Source: an uncultured Bacteroidales bacterium (GTDB taxonomy: Bacteria; Bacteroidota; Bacteroidia; Bacteroidales; P3). Taken from it: a DNA stretch of 64,000 nucleotides. How positions within the stretch are numbered: position 1 is the first letter of the stretch; the number at the start of each line of letters is the position of its first letter. Both the position numbers and the translations under genes were made by a program. Location: contig ONCC01000025.1 in assembly GCA_900316235.1 (NCBI GenBank), forward strand, positions 22,802-86,801. Reading direction: 5' to 3'. Below the pieces are notes generated by a model. That model saw nothing but the letters and a program-made list of their open reading frames with translations, had not been told where the DNA came from and did no database searches. Positions 1-8,071 of this stretch are shown in pieces.

Positions 1-2613
1 CATCAGGCCCGGCAAGAGTTCTTCGGTGTAAGCTTTGGTGCCTCCTGGTTCCACGGTGACCCCTTCGGGGATTTCCATCTTTTTGAATTCTTTATCAACT
101 TTAAAGTATTCGTGGATTTGTCCGGCTCCGGCTATAACATCAGCAGAAACGGTGACGCATCGCAATCCATTACGGTGGGGCATGTTGTTATGATGGAAAC
201 GAGGTTGGATGTCGGCAATCTGACGCAGAGGTACCCATGCTCCGGGGTTTGCACACGGTACTAACAGGTCGCCCAACGACCCATAGTCGATATGTTGTTT
301 GTCCTCGGAGTAGATGGATATGGGAATGTTGTAGTCTCCTTCCCACAAGGAGGAAAGGGTGGTTCCCGACAACGCACTGCTGAGGTAAAGGGAGAGCGTG
401 GACTGTGTAATGCCCAGTCGGTTGGCCTCTTCGGTTTTCAGCACCACGTCGACCATCTCCTCGGTTTCGTCATAGTCGGAATGGACATAGAACAGGTTGG
501 GATTCTGTTTCATGATGCGCAACAACGAGTCGCGGACCATCGCTATGTCATTGTAGTTGTCGCCTTTCACATAGAATTCAATGGGAGACATCGTGGACTG
601 GTAGTCCATCTGCTTGAAACGTATCTGGGCGTTGGGGAAGATGTTCTCGTATTTCTGTGCATATTCCGCAATGAGTTCCTTTGTGGCCTCTTCGCTTACG
701 GTATTGACAATGAATTGGGCGTAGTTGTCAGAGGCTAGCTGCGGAGCGTAGGTCATGTGGAAGCGCGGTGACGACATGCCAACGAACGAAGTGACACTTG
801 CCACTCGCTTGTCATTCATCAGAATGGCCGACAGCGAATCGGCCACGATGCCGGTTTCCTCTATCGACGAGCTAGCCGCCATGTGAATCTCGACGGCGAA
901 ACTGTCGCGTTCGGCCTTGGGCAGAATCTGTATGTTAATGAGTAAAAAGAAGAATACGCCGAGCACCACAGATAGAACGCCTATTGCCAAGGTGAGTTTT
1001 TTATGGCGGAAGCAGCGGTCGAGCAGCCACTTGTATCCTTCCTGTAGCCAGTCGAAGAATCTGTCTTGGATTTGGCTCATTTTGGAAACCTTTTGACTGG
1101 TCGATCGGTTGATAATACGTGAGGAAAGGAAGGGAATGACCAGGATGGCATAAAGGAAACTACAAGCCAGTGCTATTAAGATCGTCCAGGGGAAGAGTCC
1201 GATGAAGTCACCCATCACGTTGCCCTTCAAGATGGCAATGGCAGGGAAGAACATCATAGCAATCGAGGCGGTGGCAAAGAGCATGGAACTGGATAGCTTG
1301 GTGGTTGACACTGCTGCCGAGTACCATCGCGAATGACCTGCATGTAGCAGGTCTGTGTATCCATCGATGACCACCACTGAGTCATCAACTATCATACCCA
1401 GCACTGCGATGAGGGCAGCAAGTGTCACAGTATTCAACTCGAAGCCCAGGAAATACATGATGCCCAGTGTGGCAGCGATGCAGATGGGTACGGAGGTAGA
1501 GCTGACCAAGGCGGTGCGTAGGGGGAAGAGCATAAGCATCACGATGATGACCACCAGGATGGCTTCGATGAGGTCTTTCAGGAAGGAGCGTACAGAGCGG
1601 TCGACGACTTTAGGCTGGTCGGTGATACGGTGGATGTGAATATCGGGGGTGAGGGTCTGCTCGTAATCCTTGATGATTTTCTCCACCTTATTGCCGAAGT
1701 CCACCACATTATTGCCCGAGCGCATCTCTATGGAGAGCATCACGCAACGGTTGTCTCTCACGGCGGTATCGCTGTATTTGATATGAGGTTTTGCTTCCTC
1801 ATAGCGAGATTCAATAGTGGCCACATCGCGCAGGCGTAGCGTCTGTCCGGTCACTGGATCGGCAAAGACGACCAGTTCGTTCAAATCAGCGATGCTGCCG
1901 TAAGGTATTGACACATGCACCATAGCACTACCTTCGGTGTTGGTCACACGGCCCGAAATGGTTCTGAATCCATGTGCGGCAAGTTCGGCTGACACCATTG
2001 CGGGAGAGATGGCATACTGCGTGAGTTTCATGGGGTCCATGTGGACAGCTATCTCTTCTTTCTGGTCACCCACAGTGCTTATCCTTCCCATCTCAGGGAT
2101 GCTGCGCAACTTGGCCGAAAGTTGTTGGGAGATGGCCTCCAACTCACGAGGCGAGCGTTCTTTGCTCTCGATGGCTAACAGCAGCGACGAAGCGTCGCCG
2201 AAGTCGTCGATGACAGCTGTCGCCACCACACCTTGCGGCAGGCTGGTGATCCTGAAGAGCGTCAATCCCTCACGGATGCGCGACCAGGTAACTTTGGGGT
2301 CTCCGTCCGAATGCACCAGCGAGACGAAGATATACAACATGCCATTCTTGCTGTAGGAGTAGGTCTTGGTCTTGTCGACATCGGTGAAGGTGAACAGGTA
2401 GTCCTCCACTTTGCCGGCGACCTGCTCCTCGATTTCTTCGGCGGTGGCACCGGGATAGATTACAGCAACAACACCCTGCTTGATTGCAACGGAGGGGAAC
2501 TCGTTCTTGTTTAGATGAGGTAGGGCATAAAAACCTAGGGCGATGATAATAATAATGGTAAACGCGAGCATCGGAAAACTCCGCATCGCGCCTTCAATCA
2601 TATTGGTTTTCAT
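1..2613 (-). CDS. RND-family efflux transporter permease (partial, runs off the left edge)
   Basis: Inner-membrane proton-driven pump of the AcrB/CusA superfamily; only the first 871 residues are present and the reading frame is open to base 1, so the C-terminus lies outside the window. The start is the ATG at 2613, followed by a hydrophobic first helix (about residues 12-30) and the porter-domain opening YPGATAEEIEEQV. At about 1355-1400 the fourth-helix motif LIVDDSVVVIDG carries the paired acidic residues (near residue 408) that relay protons in this family. The start lies 15 bp after the stop of the adaptor gene, so the two form an adaptor-pump operon. Substrate cannot be told: the sequence fits the hydrophobic/amphiphilic efflux (HAE) type better than the metal type, but that is an inference. 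The matching outer-membrane factor is not in the window. Confidence 0.93.
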   Translation of the reverse strand, partial: MKTNMIEGAMRSFPMLAFTIIIIIALGFYALPHLNKNEFPSVAIKQGVVAVIYPGATAEEIEEQVAGKVEDYLFTFTDVDKTKTYSYSKNGMLYIFVSLVHSDGDPKVTWSRIREGLTLFRITSLPQGVVATAVIDDFGDASSLLLAIESKERSPRELEAISQQLSAKLRSIPEMGRISTVGDQKEEIAVHMDPMKLTQYAISPAMVSAELAAHGFRTISGRVTNTEGSAMVHVSIPYGSIADLNELVVFADPVTGQTLRLRDVATIESRYEEAKPHIKYSDTAVRDNRCVMLSIEMRSGNNVVDFGNKVEKIIKDYEQTLTPDIHIHRITDQPKVVDRSVRSFLKDLIEAILVVIIVMLMLFPLRTALVSSTSVPICIAATLGIMYFLGFELNTVTLAALIAVLGMIVDDSVVVIDGYTDLLHAGHSRWYSAAVSTTKLSSSMLFATASIAMMFFPAIAILKGNVMGDFIGLFPWTILIALACSFLYAILVIPFLSSRIINRSTSQKVSKMSQIQDRFFDWLQEGYKWLLDRCFRHKKLTLAIGVLSVVLGVFFFLLINIQILPKAERDSFAVEIHMAASSSIEETGIVADSLSAILMNDKRVASVTSFVGMSSPRFHMTYAPQLASDNYAQFIVNTVSEEATKELIAEYAQKYENIFPNAQIRFKQMDYQSTMSPIEFYVKGDNYNDIAMVRDSLLRIMKQNPNLFYVHSDYDETEEMVDVVLKTEEANRLGITQSTLSLYLSSALSGTTLSSLWEGDYNIPISIYSEDKQHIDYGSLGDLLVPCANPGAWVPLRQIADIQPRFHHNNMPHRNGLRCVTVSADVIAGAGQIHEYFKVDKEFKKMEIPEGVTVEPGGTKAYTEELLPGLM

Positions 2614-2628
2614 AGACGCATCCCCCTA

Positions 2629-3651
2629 TCAGTTTTCAAATTTTACCTTGGCTCCGGTAAACAGCTTCTGCTGACCGGCCGTAATGACGGTATCGCCAGC
2701 CGACAAGCCTTCTTTTACCACGACGCCGTTCCTGATAAAGTCACCAACCACAATGGTGCGGTGTTGGGCTGTGCCATTCTCAATTACCCATACGGTATTA
2801 CCTTCAGGCATAGTCTGCACACAGTCGGCGGGCACCACGATACCGCCCTGGGTATTCAACTGGATATTCACCTTGGCCACCATGTCGGGTAGAATGTCCT
2901 TCACATTGTCTGATACGATGGCGGCATGCACCTTGTAGGTATGTCCAAGGGGGTTGGCGATGAGGCTCTTGTCATTCACCCGTAAGGTGATTTTGCGGTC
3001 ATCCAATGCGGGCACGGTAGCGGTGGCCATATCCCCCACTTGTATTAAGGGAATCTCCTGTTCTGGAACCGAGAAGTCCACACGCAGTTTTGTCATGTCA
3101 ACGATACGGGCGTAGGGCTCGCCGGGCTTCATCTCTTGGCCCTCCTGCCGGGCGCTGCACGAAATCACCCCATTGAAGGGCGCTCTCTTGACGCAGTCCT
3201 CTTTATGCTTGCGGGCGGTCACCTCGGCTTGGCGCGCTTTCTCGAGGTTGGTCTCCATCTCTATCCATTTCACGTCGCTGAGACCACCCTCTTTGTGGAG
3301 CGATTGCAGGCGGCGGTAGGCATCCTCGGCCTGGCGTAACGTAGCCAGAGCCGTAGCATACAGACTGTTGGCGGTGGTGGCGTCCACCTCTGCAATCAGC
3401 TGGCCTTTGGTAACCTGCTGGCCATTTTTCACGGCCACGTTTGTAAGTGTTCCACCGAGCAGGAAGGAAAGAGTGGCTTCACGTTCCGACCCGATGTCGC
3501 CGACATAATTGCGCTCAGTGGGCGTTGTCCCGTCGTTGACAATCATGATTTTAACCAATGTGGTATCCGACCAGCCTGTGGGAACCTTGTTTTTCCCACA
3601 GGAACAGAATAAAAATAATGCGCCGAAGCAGATGGTAATTATTTGTTTCAT
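2629..3651 (-). CDS. RND efflux periplasmic adaptor lipoprotein (MFP/HlyD family)
   Basis: Periplasmic membrane-fusion subunit joining the RND pump to an outer-membrane channel. 340 residues. The N-terminus is a lipoprotein signal with a Cys-rich lipobox (LFLFCSC, lipidation probably at Cys16 or Cys18). A first lipoyl half (about residues 45-85, with GGTLTNVAVKNGQQVTKGQLIAEVD), a helical hairpin (about 90-150) and the second lipoyl half RAPFNGVIS (about 155-185) follow, then beta-barrel and membrane-proximal domains. It is transcribed just before the pump. A -7-like box (TATCTTTG) lies upstream at 3690-3697 on this strand, so the pair has its own promoter and is separate from the flippase gene further upstream. 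Confidence 0.93.
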   Translation of the reverse strand: MKQIITICFGALFLFCSCGKNKVPTGWSDTTLVKIMIVNDGTTPTERNYVGDIGSEREATLSFLLGGTLTNVAVKNGQQVTKGQLIAEVDATTANSLYATALATLRQAEDAYRRLQSLHKEGGLSDVKWIEMETNLEKARQAEVTARKHKEDCVKRAPFNGVISCSARQEGQEMKPGEPYARIVDMTKLRVDFSVPEQEIPLIQVGDMATATVPALDDRKITLRVNDKSLIANPLGHTYKVHAAIVSDNVKDILPDMVAKVNIQLNTQGGIVVPADCVQTMPEGNTVWVIENGTAQHRTIVVGDFIRNGVVVKEGLSAGDTVITAGQQKLFTGAKVKFEN

Positions 3652-3689
3652 AGACTATTGTATTTCATCTATCCATTTTGTTGTTTCAG

Positions 3690-3697
3690 CAAAGATA
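3690..3697 (-). promoter_or_regulatory. -7 box of the RND operon promoter
   Basis: TATCTTTG on the minus strand, matching the Bacteroidota TAnnTTTG box, 38 bases upstream of the adaptor start. No clear TTTG -33 element is visible at the usual distance, so the promoter call rests on one box. Confidence 0.45.
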
Positions 3698-3736
3698 CAA
3701 TTTTTTTGGATATTTGGGTAAAAAATTGAAGATGAT

Positions 3737-5086
3737 TCAATCTTCATGGCTACTTTTCAGCAGGGAGACGAAGTGCTTGAAATCGTTGACTCCCGGAATG
3801 CGGAAAGTGCTGAGAGGTAGGCGGAAGAGATGGATGGCCAGAACGAATTGGGCCAAAGCCATAAAGGTTTGTGCCGTAAGTGAAGCCCAGGCAGAGCCCG
3901 TGGCACCAAAGCGAGGGATGAGCAGCAGGTTTACCACCACGTTGAGTACCAGAGTTGTTGCTGCAAAAATATTCAGTTGTCGCAGATATCCGCCTGCAGT
4001 GAGGAGGGTACCGAAGATATAAGTGAGGCCGATGGGAATAATGCCGAAGATGACCACGCGGAACACTGGCACATACAGCACACCTCTCTCGTGGTAGAGC
4101 AGGTTCATGAGGGGCTCGGCCCACAGCACACAGACCACCGACACACCTACGGCAAATAGCATCATGGGCCAGAAGACAATGAGGATTACATCCGTCACTG
4201 ACTCCTTCTCTTTGCAGAGTTTTGAAAACACCGGAAGCAGGGGGACGCTGACAAGGTAGGCCACCATGGTCAATGCGTCGAGCAGGCGGAAAGCACCGGC
4301 ATAGATACCGGCATCGGCATCGCTGGCTAAGCGGCGCAGCAGAATGGGGTCGATGCGGTTGTAGCTGGCCATGAGTAGCACCAGCAGGGCAAAAGGGGCA
4401 CTCTTCTTGAGGATGACCAGGAAGAAGGCAGGTGAAAGGTGAAAGGTGAACTGAGGTCGGCGACCTTGTGGAGCCAAAGGTGAAAATTTTGCTTTGCGGG
4501 CAATGACGGCAAAGGCCAGCAAGGCCGTCAACCCATAGGCAATCGCCTGTGCATAGACAAACCAATAGATGTTGAATCCTTCTCGTAGAGGGCTCCACAG
4601 CAGACAGCTGCAGATGAGAATCATCAGCACACGGTCGAGTACCGAAAATAGGCTGTCCCATTTGAAAAGCATCAATCCCTCGAAGTTGCTGCGCAGATAG
4701 AGGATGAGGGAATTGAGGAACTGGCACAGTGTGAGCCACGCCAGCAGGCGGAATTCTTTGCTGCCGTAACCCATCAGGGCACCCACGGTGAAAGTTACCA
4801 CCAGATAGAGTGCCAACAGGCACACCTTGATGCCGAGGATACCCGAGAGGTGTTTCGTGATGAGTTGCGGATGCTGCGCAATGTTGCGTGTGTTGAAGTT
4901 GGTGATGCCCAGGTCGAGCAGGATGTTGAGGATGTAGCTGAGATTGAAGATGGAGAAATAGAAGCCATACGTCTCGTTGCCGACAGCATTTTGCACGCCT
5001 ACTTCGACGCCGAGAATCCAGAAGGGTTTCACCAGCAGGTTGGCCAGCAACACCCAAAAGAGTCCGGAGAGTAGCTTCTTCTGCAT
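3737..5086 (-). CDS. Polysaccharide flippase (MATE/Wzx-like, MOP superfamily)
   Basis: Integral membrane protein of 449 residues with about 12-14 hydrophobic segments. The N-terminal region (SGLFWVLLANLLVKPFWILG, then VGNETYGFYFSIFNLSYIL) is typical of O-antigen/oligosaccharide flippases that move lipid-linked sugars across the inner membrane. It begins 9 bp after the stop of the Ig-like lipoprotein gene and is probably the last gene of the sirtuin/membrane protein/lipoprotein run. Between residues about 195 and 225 lies a poorly conserved linker whose segment FTFHLSP is encoded by a GGTGAAA tandem repeat (4431-4451). There are no glycosyltransferases nearby, so the sugar substrate is unknown. 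Confidence 0.85.
   Translation of the reverse strand: MQKKLLSGLFWVLLANLLVKPFWILGVEVGVQNAVGNETYGFYFSIFNLSYILNILLDLGITNFNTRNIAQHPQLITKHLSGILGIKVCLLALYLVVTFTVGALMGYGSKEFRLLAWLTLCQFLNSLILYLRSNFEGLMLFKWDSLFSVLDRVLMILICSCLLWSPLREGFNIYWFVYAQAIAYGLTALLAFAVIARKAKFSPLAPQGRRPQFTFHLSPAFFLVILKKSAPFALLVLLMASYNRIDPILLRRLASDADAGIYAGAFRLLDALTMVAYLVSVPLLPVFSKLCKEKESVTDVILIVFWPMMLFAVGVSVVCVLWAEPLMNLLYHERGVLYVPVFRVVIFGIIPIGLTYIFGTLLTAGGYLRQLNIFAATTLVLNVVVNLLLIPRFGATGSAWASLTAQTFMALAQFVLAIHLFRLPLSTFRIPGVNDFKHFVSLLKSSHED
4431..4451. repeat. GGTGAAA heptamer repeat inside the flippase gene
   Basis: Three tandem copies of the 7-nt unit GGTGAAA (last copy partial). Read on the coding (minus) strand it encodes the linker segment FTFHLSP. 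The same unit recurs in the SprT-like gene, in the TonB receptor signal peptide and in intergenic DNA of this window. Confidence 0.8.
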
Positions 5087-5095
5087 GGTTGGAGA

Positions 5096-6820
5096 TTATT
5101 TGCCGCGTAAGGGATTGTCGGGGATGGTGCCGATGTGCCCTCCATGTTTGGCGGGAACGATTGTCTTGAGAATATCCCTCTTCTCAGGGCGTGCCACTGC
5201 CCATTTCTCTTCCATCTCCCATTTCTCGCGCAGGCTGAGGGTCTTCTCAAAAAGAACGGCCTCTTCGGGAAGGCGTTGCTGGCGGTAGTCGCCGGGAGTC
5301 CAGCGGCCGTCGCCGTTGCGGTCCACTACGGCACGCAGACGATAATCGCCTGCGGGTAGATGGGTGAACCTTACCTTGCCTGAGGTATTCAAAACCTGCT
5401 GTTGCATTACTGTGTCCCGTTTGTCGAGCACTTCAATGACCAAGGGGTATCCCATGCGGTTGTCGATATCAATGCTGAGGATGCCGTAATCCTTGGGAGT
5501 GAGAGTGAAAGAGAGGCTGTCGCTAGACTTCCCATAGAGGTCGGTGAAGAGATTCTCTGCTATGTGTACATGATATTTCTCGCCCGACTTGAGGCTGGTC
5601 TCAATCCGTGCACCGAGGCCATTGCTGTCCAGTGCGATGGGGTAGTGGTGTACCGAGCTGTCTTTTAGCAGCATGATTTCGGCCATGGCGCTATCGGATA
5701 TTTTGACGATGGGGTTACCGAAGGCCAGCCGCAGGTCGTCATAGTAGGCCTTGCTGCCGTCGCAGAGGGTTTTCATCAGAGGCATCTTTTCCTCCTTGAC
5801 GCCCATCTTCCGCCGACCGCCCTTGGCGGCTTTCTTGGTGAAGCGCAGCTTCAGGGTGTCTTGAATTCCCGAGGGGTCGCTAATCACCAGTTGTGCCGAA
5901 TCGCGTTTGGCGTCAAAGCACCACAGTGTCAGCGTGTCATGCTGCTCGTTCATTCGCCATTCGCCTTCCACGCCCTCAATCACGGGTTTTTCCAAAGGCT
6001 GCTGGCAGGTGATGACGATGCGTCCGGCTTCGGCGAACTCACTCTTGGTGATGCGCTGCTGCCTATTGTCGGGCTTCGAGATGAGGTAGAGCAACTGGTG
6101 GGTGCTGTCGGCGACAGGGTGGCTGGCCACGCTGGCGGTGTCCCATGCCACAGCGTCGGCCACGTCGACGCGCAGGTTGCGGTTCTTGTCCTCGAGGGCC
6201 ACCAGGCGGTATTTGCCCTCGGGGATAAAGTGGAAGGCGAAATTGCCCTCCTTGTCGCAGCGGGTCACGAAGTCGGGCTGGGCAAAAGTGGCGATGGTGT
6301 CGTCTAAAGCGACGACATCGCTTTCAGGGTCTTTGTAGGCCATCACGGTCACCGTCTCTTTCCAAGGCTTGCCGTTGCGGGCATTGAGCACCTGGCCGCC
6401 GAGGCTCATGGTGTCCATTGCCTCGCCGGTGGAGAATACATATTCGTAGCTCGGCAAAAGGTTACCCTCCGTGAAGTCGGCGATAGCCTCCTTGAACTGG
6501 AAGAGGTAGGTGGTGTTCTCCTGCAGGGTGTCGTTGAGTTTCACCAGGATTCCTTTCCCCTTGGTGGTGAATTCGGGCTTCTGCTTCATGGGTGGCGACA
6601 CCAGGATGTTCTCCGAGGCGTTCTTCAGCACCACATATTCGTCGAACTGGATGTAGAACTCATTGTCGTTGAAGTTGCGGCTCTCGTTGGCAGGCTTGCA
6701 TCCGAGGGCCGCGGGTGGCATCTCGTCCTTGGGTCCACCGGTGGGATAGCCTGGCCGGGCACAACCACTAGTCGCAACTAGTATTACTAGTCCTACTAGA
6801 GATACTAGAAAATGCCTCAT
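5096..6820 (-). CDS. Ig-like domain lipoprotein (SbsA/Big_5 type)
   Basis: Surface or periplasmic lipoprotein of 574 residues, a family frequent in Bacteroidota; function not established. A signal peptide ends in the lipobox ATSGC (Cys20). It is followed by the family opening RPGYPTGGPKDEMPP and an Ig-like domain (about residues 35-135, with FDEYVVLKNASENILVSPP). Later come transthyretin-like or carboxypeptidase-regulatory-like segments (GNFAFHFIPEGKYRLVALED near 200 and AGDYRLRAVVDRNGDGRW near 495). The hydrophobic core of the signal peptide is written by a 9-nt tandem repeat (LVx LVx LVx), which is odd. Next gene downstream is the flippase, 9 bp away; upstream is a small membrane protein, 4 bp away. 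Confidence 0.85.
   Translation of the reverse strand: MRHFLVSLVGLVILVATSGCARPGYPTGGPKDEMPPAALGCKPANESRNFNDNEFYIQFDEYVVLKNASENILVSPPMKQKPEFTTKGKGILVKLNDTLQENTTYLFQFKEAIADFTEGNLLPSYEYVFSTGEAMDTMSLGGQVLNARNGKPWKETVTVMAYKDPESDVVALDDTIATFAQPDFVTRCDKEGNFAFHFIPEGKYRLVALEDKNRNLRVDVADAVAWDTASVASHPVADSTHQLLYLISKPDNRQQRITKSEFAEAGRIVITCQQPLEKPVIEGVEGEWRMNEQHDTLTLWCFDAKRDSAQLVISDPSGIQDTLKLRFTKKAAKGGRRKMGVKEEKMPLMKTLCDGSKAYYDDLRLAFGNPIVKISDSAMAEIMLLKDSSVHHYPIALDSNGLGARIETSLKSGEKYHVHIAENLFTDLYGKSSDSLSFTLTPKDYGILSIDIDNRMGYPLVIEVLDKRDTVMQQQVLNTSGKVRFTHLPAGDYRLRAVVDRNGDGRWTPGDYRQQRLPEEAVLFEKTLSLREKWEMEEKWAVARPEKRDILKTIVPAKHGGHIGTIPDNPLRGK
6768..6812. repeat. 9-nt CTAGT-containing tandem repeat coding a signal peptide core
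   Basis: Four to five degenerate copies of a 9-nt unit built on ACTAGT. On the coding (minus) strand each unit reads CTA GTA NNN, giving Leu-Val-x repeats that form the hydrophobic core of the lipoprotein signal peptide. The codons CTA and GTA are unusual beside the CTG/GTG usage of neighbouring genes. Confidence 0.75.
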
Positions 6821-6824
6821 CGTT

Positions 6825-7352
6825 TCAGAACAGTTCGTTGATTTCCTTGTGCAGTTCCTCGAGGGCGCTGTCGGTGGGCTTTTGCTGGGCCGCCGAAGCG
6901 AAGATGGTGGCGGCCAGACGCGTCGGATCGTCAGTGTCGGTGAGGGTCACGGCGCTGGAGTTCACCAGGTTGACCATCTCGTCCTTCGCCGCACGGATGC
7001 GTGTCCAGCATTCGGGGGTCAGGTAGACCTGCTGCGAGAGGTTGTGCTCCCACTCGTCGCGGATATTCTTGGTCATCACGCCCTGCAGCAGTTTGAGGTC
7101 CATGCCGGGTTGGTAGCAACGCAAAACCAGGCTGTCGGGTGAGATGCGCTCCAGGAAGAGCGCCATGCGTTCATAGGCCTGCAGGCGGATGGGTGTCACC
7201 ACCTTGAGGGTCTCGCGGCGCTCGTCGATTTTCATCTGCAGCAGACGCTCTTTCTGCTGGTTGTCGAAATAGCGCTTCACCAGCAGGTAGAAAATCGCGC
7301 CCGCAAGGGCAAAGGCGGCCAAGATGGCCAAAGCTAACAGTAGGTATTTCAT
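6825..7352 (-). CDS. Small membrane-anchored protein of unknown function
   Basis: 175 residues beginning MKYLLLALAILAAFALAGA, an uncleaved or signal-anchor helix (about residues 2-25), followed by a basic, helical, probably coiled region (RYFDNQQKERLLQMKIDERRETLK) and a mostly helical domain without cysteines. I chose the ATG at 7352 because it overlaps the sirtuin stop (ATGA) and starts a clean membrane segment; longer versions would read through the sirtuin gene in another frame. A family resembling DUF-type Bacteroidota inner-membrane proteins, but I do not recognise it with certainty. Translationally coupled to the sirtuin upstream and 4 bp from the Ig-like lipoprotein downstream. Confidence 0.75.
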   Translation of the reverse strand: MKYLLLALAILAAFALAGAIFYLLVKRYFDNQQKERLLQMKIDERRETLKVVTPIRLQAYERMALFLERISPDSLVLRCYQPGMDLKLLQGVMTKNIRDEWEHNLSQQVYLTPECWTRIRAAKDEMVNLVNSSAVTLTDTDDPTRLAATIFASAAQQKPTDSALEELHKEINELF

Positions 7353-8032
7353 TGTTCGTTTAAAAGTTGATTGACTAATTGTGTGACGCCTTTGGTGGCC
7401 ACCTCTTTGATGAACGTAACGGGGTGGCTCACGGGAACTTCTTTCGGGTCGACCACGTAGCACGGAACGCCGCGCTGCACGTAATGTATCAACCCTGCTG
7501 CGGGGTAGACAGCCATCGAGGTGCCGACGACGATGAAGATGTCGGCCTCCTCGCACAATGCCGCGGCAGGCTCAATATTGGGCACTGCTTCGCCAAACCA
7601 CACGATGTGAGGTCTCAGCTGTGTGCCGTCGGGCGCCTTGTCGCCCAGCTTGATGTCTCGGTCGCCCACCTCGACGATGAGGTCGGGGTTGCGGTCGGAG
7701 CGCCCTTTGGTCAGTTCGCCGTGCAAGTGCAGCACATGACTCGAGCCCGCACGCTCGTGCAGGTCGTCGATGTTCTGCGTAACAATCTGTACGTCATATT
7801 TTTCTTCCAGACGCACCAGCTGGCGATGGGCCTCGTTGGGTTGCGCCTTGAAAAGTTGGCGGCGGCGCTCGTTGTAGAAGTTGAGCACCAATTCGGGGTT
7901 GCGCTCGTAGGCCTCGTGCGTGGCCACATCCTCCACGCGGTAGTGCTCCCAGAGCCCGTCGCTGTCGCGGAAGGTCGAGATACCGCTTTCTGCGCTGATG
8001 CCCGCGCCGGTCAATACCACTATCTTTTTCAT
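7349..8032 (-). CDS. NAD-dependent protein deacylase (Sir2/CobB family)
   Basis: Cytoplasmic sirtuin, 227 residues, which removes acyl groups from lysine using NAD+. Visible motifs: GAGISAESGI (residues 9-18), the TQNIDDLHERAG block (85-96) and HLHGEL with the catalytic His at 104, then RPHIVWFGE and the GTSMAVYPAAGL NAD pocket. Tyr53 and Arg56 (FYNERR) form the YxxR signature of class III sirtuins such as SIRT5 and E. coli CobB, which prefer or tolerate succinyl and malonyl groups. The four zinc-binding cysteines are absent: the segment between HGEL and RPHIVWFGE contains none. In operon with the small membrane protein (4-base overlap). Confidence 0.92.
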   Translation of the reverse strand: MKKIVVLTGAGISAESGISTFRDSDGLWEHYRVEDVATHEAYERNPELVLNFYNERRRQLFKAQPNEAHRQLVRLEEKYDVQIVTQNIDDLHERAGSSHVLHLHGELTKGRSDRNPDLIVEVGDRDIKLGDKAPDGTQLRPHIVWFGEAVPNIEPAAALCEEADIFIVVGTSMAVYPAAGLIHYVQRGVPCYVVDPKEVPVSHPVTFIKEVATKGVTQLVNQLLNEQ

Positions 8033-8071
8033 ATCTTTTAATAACGTATCCGTTCTTAAAAATATTGTGTT

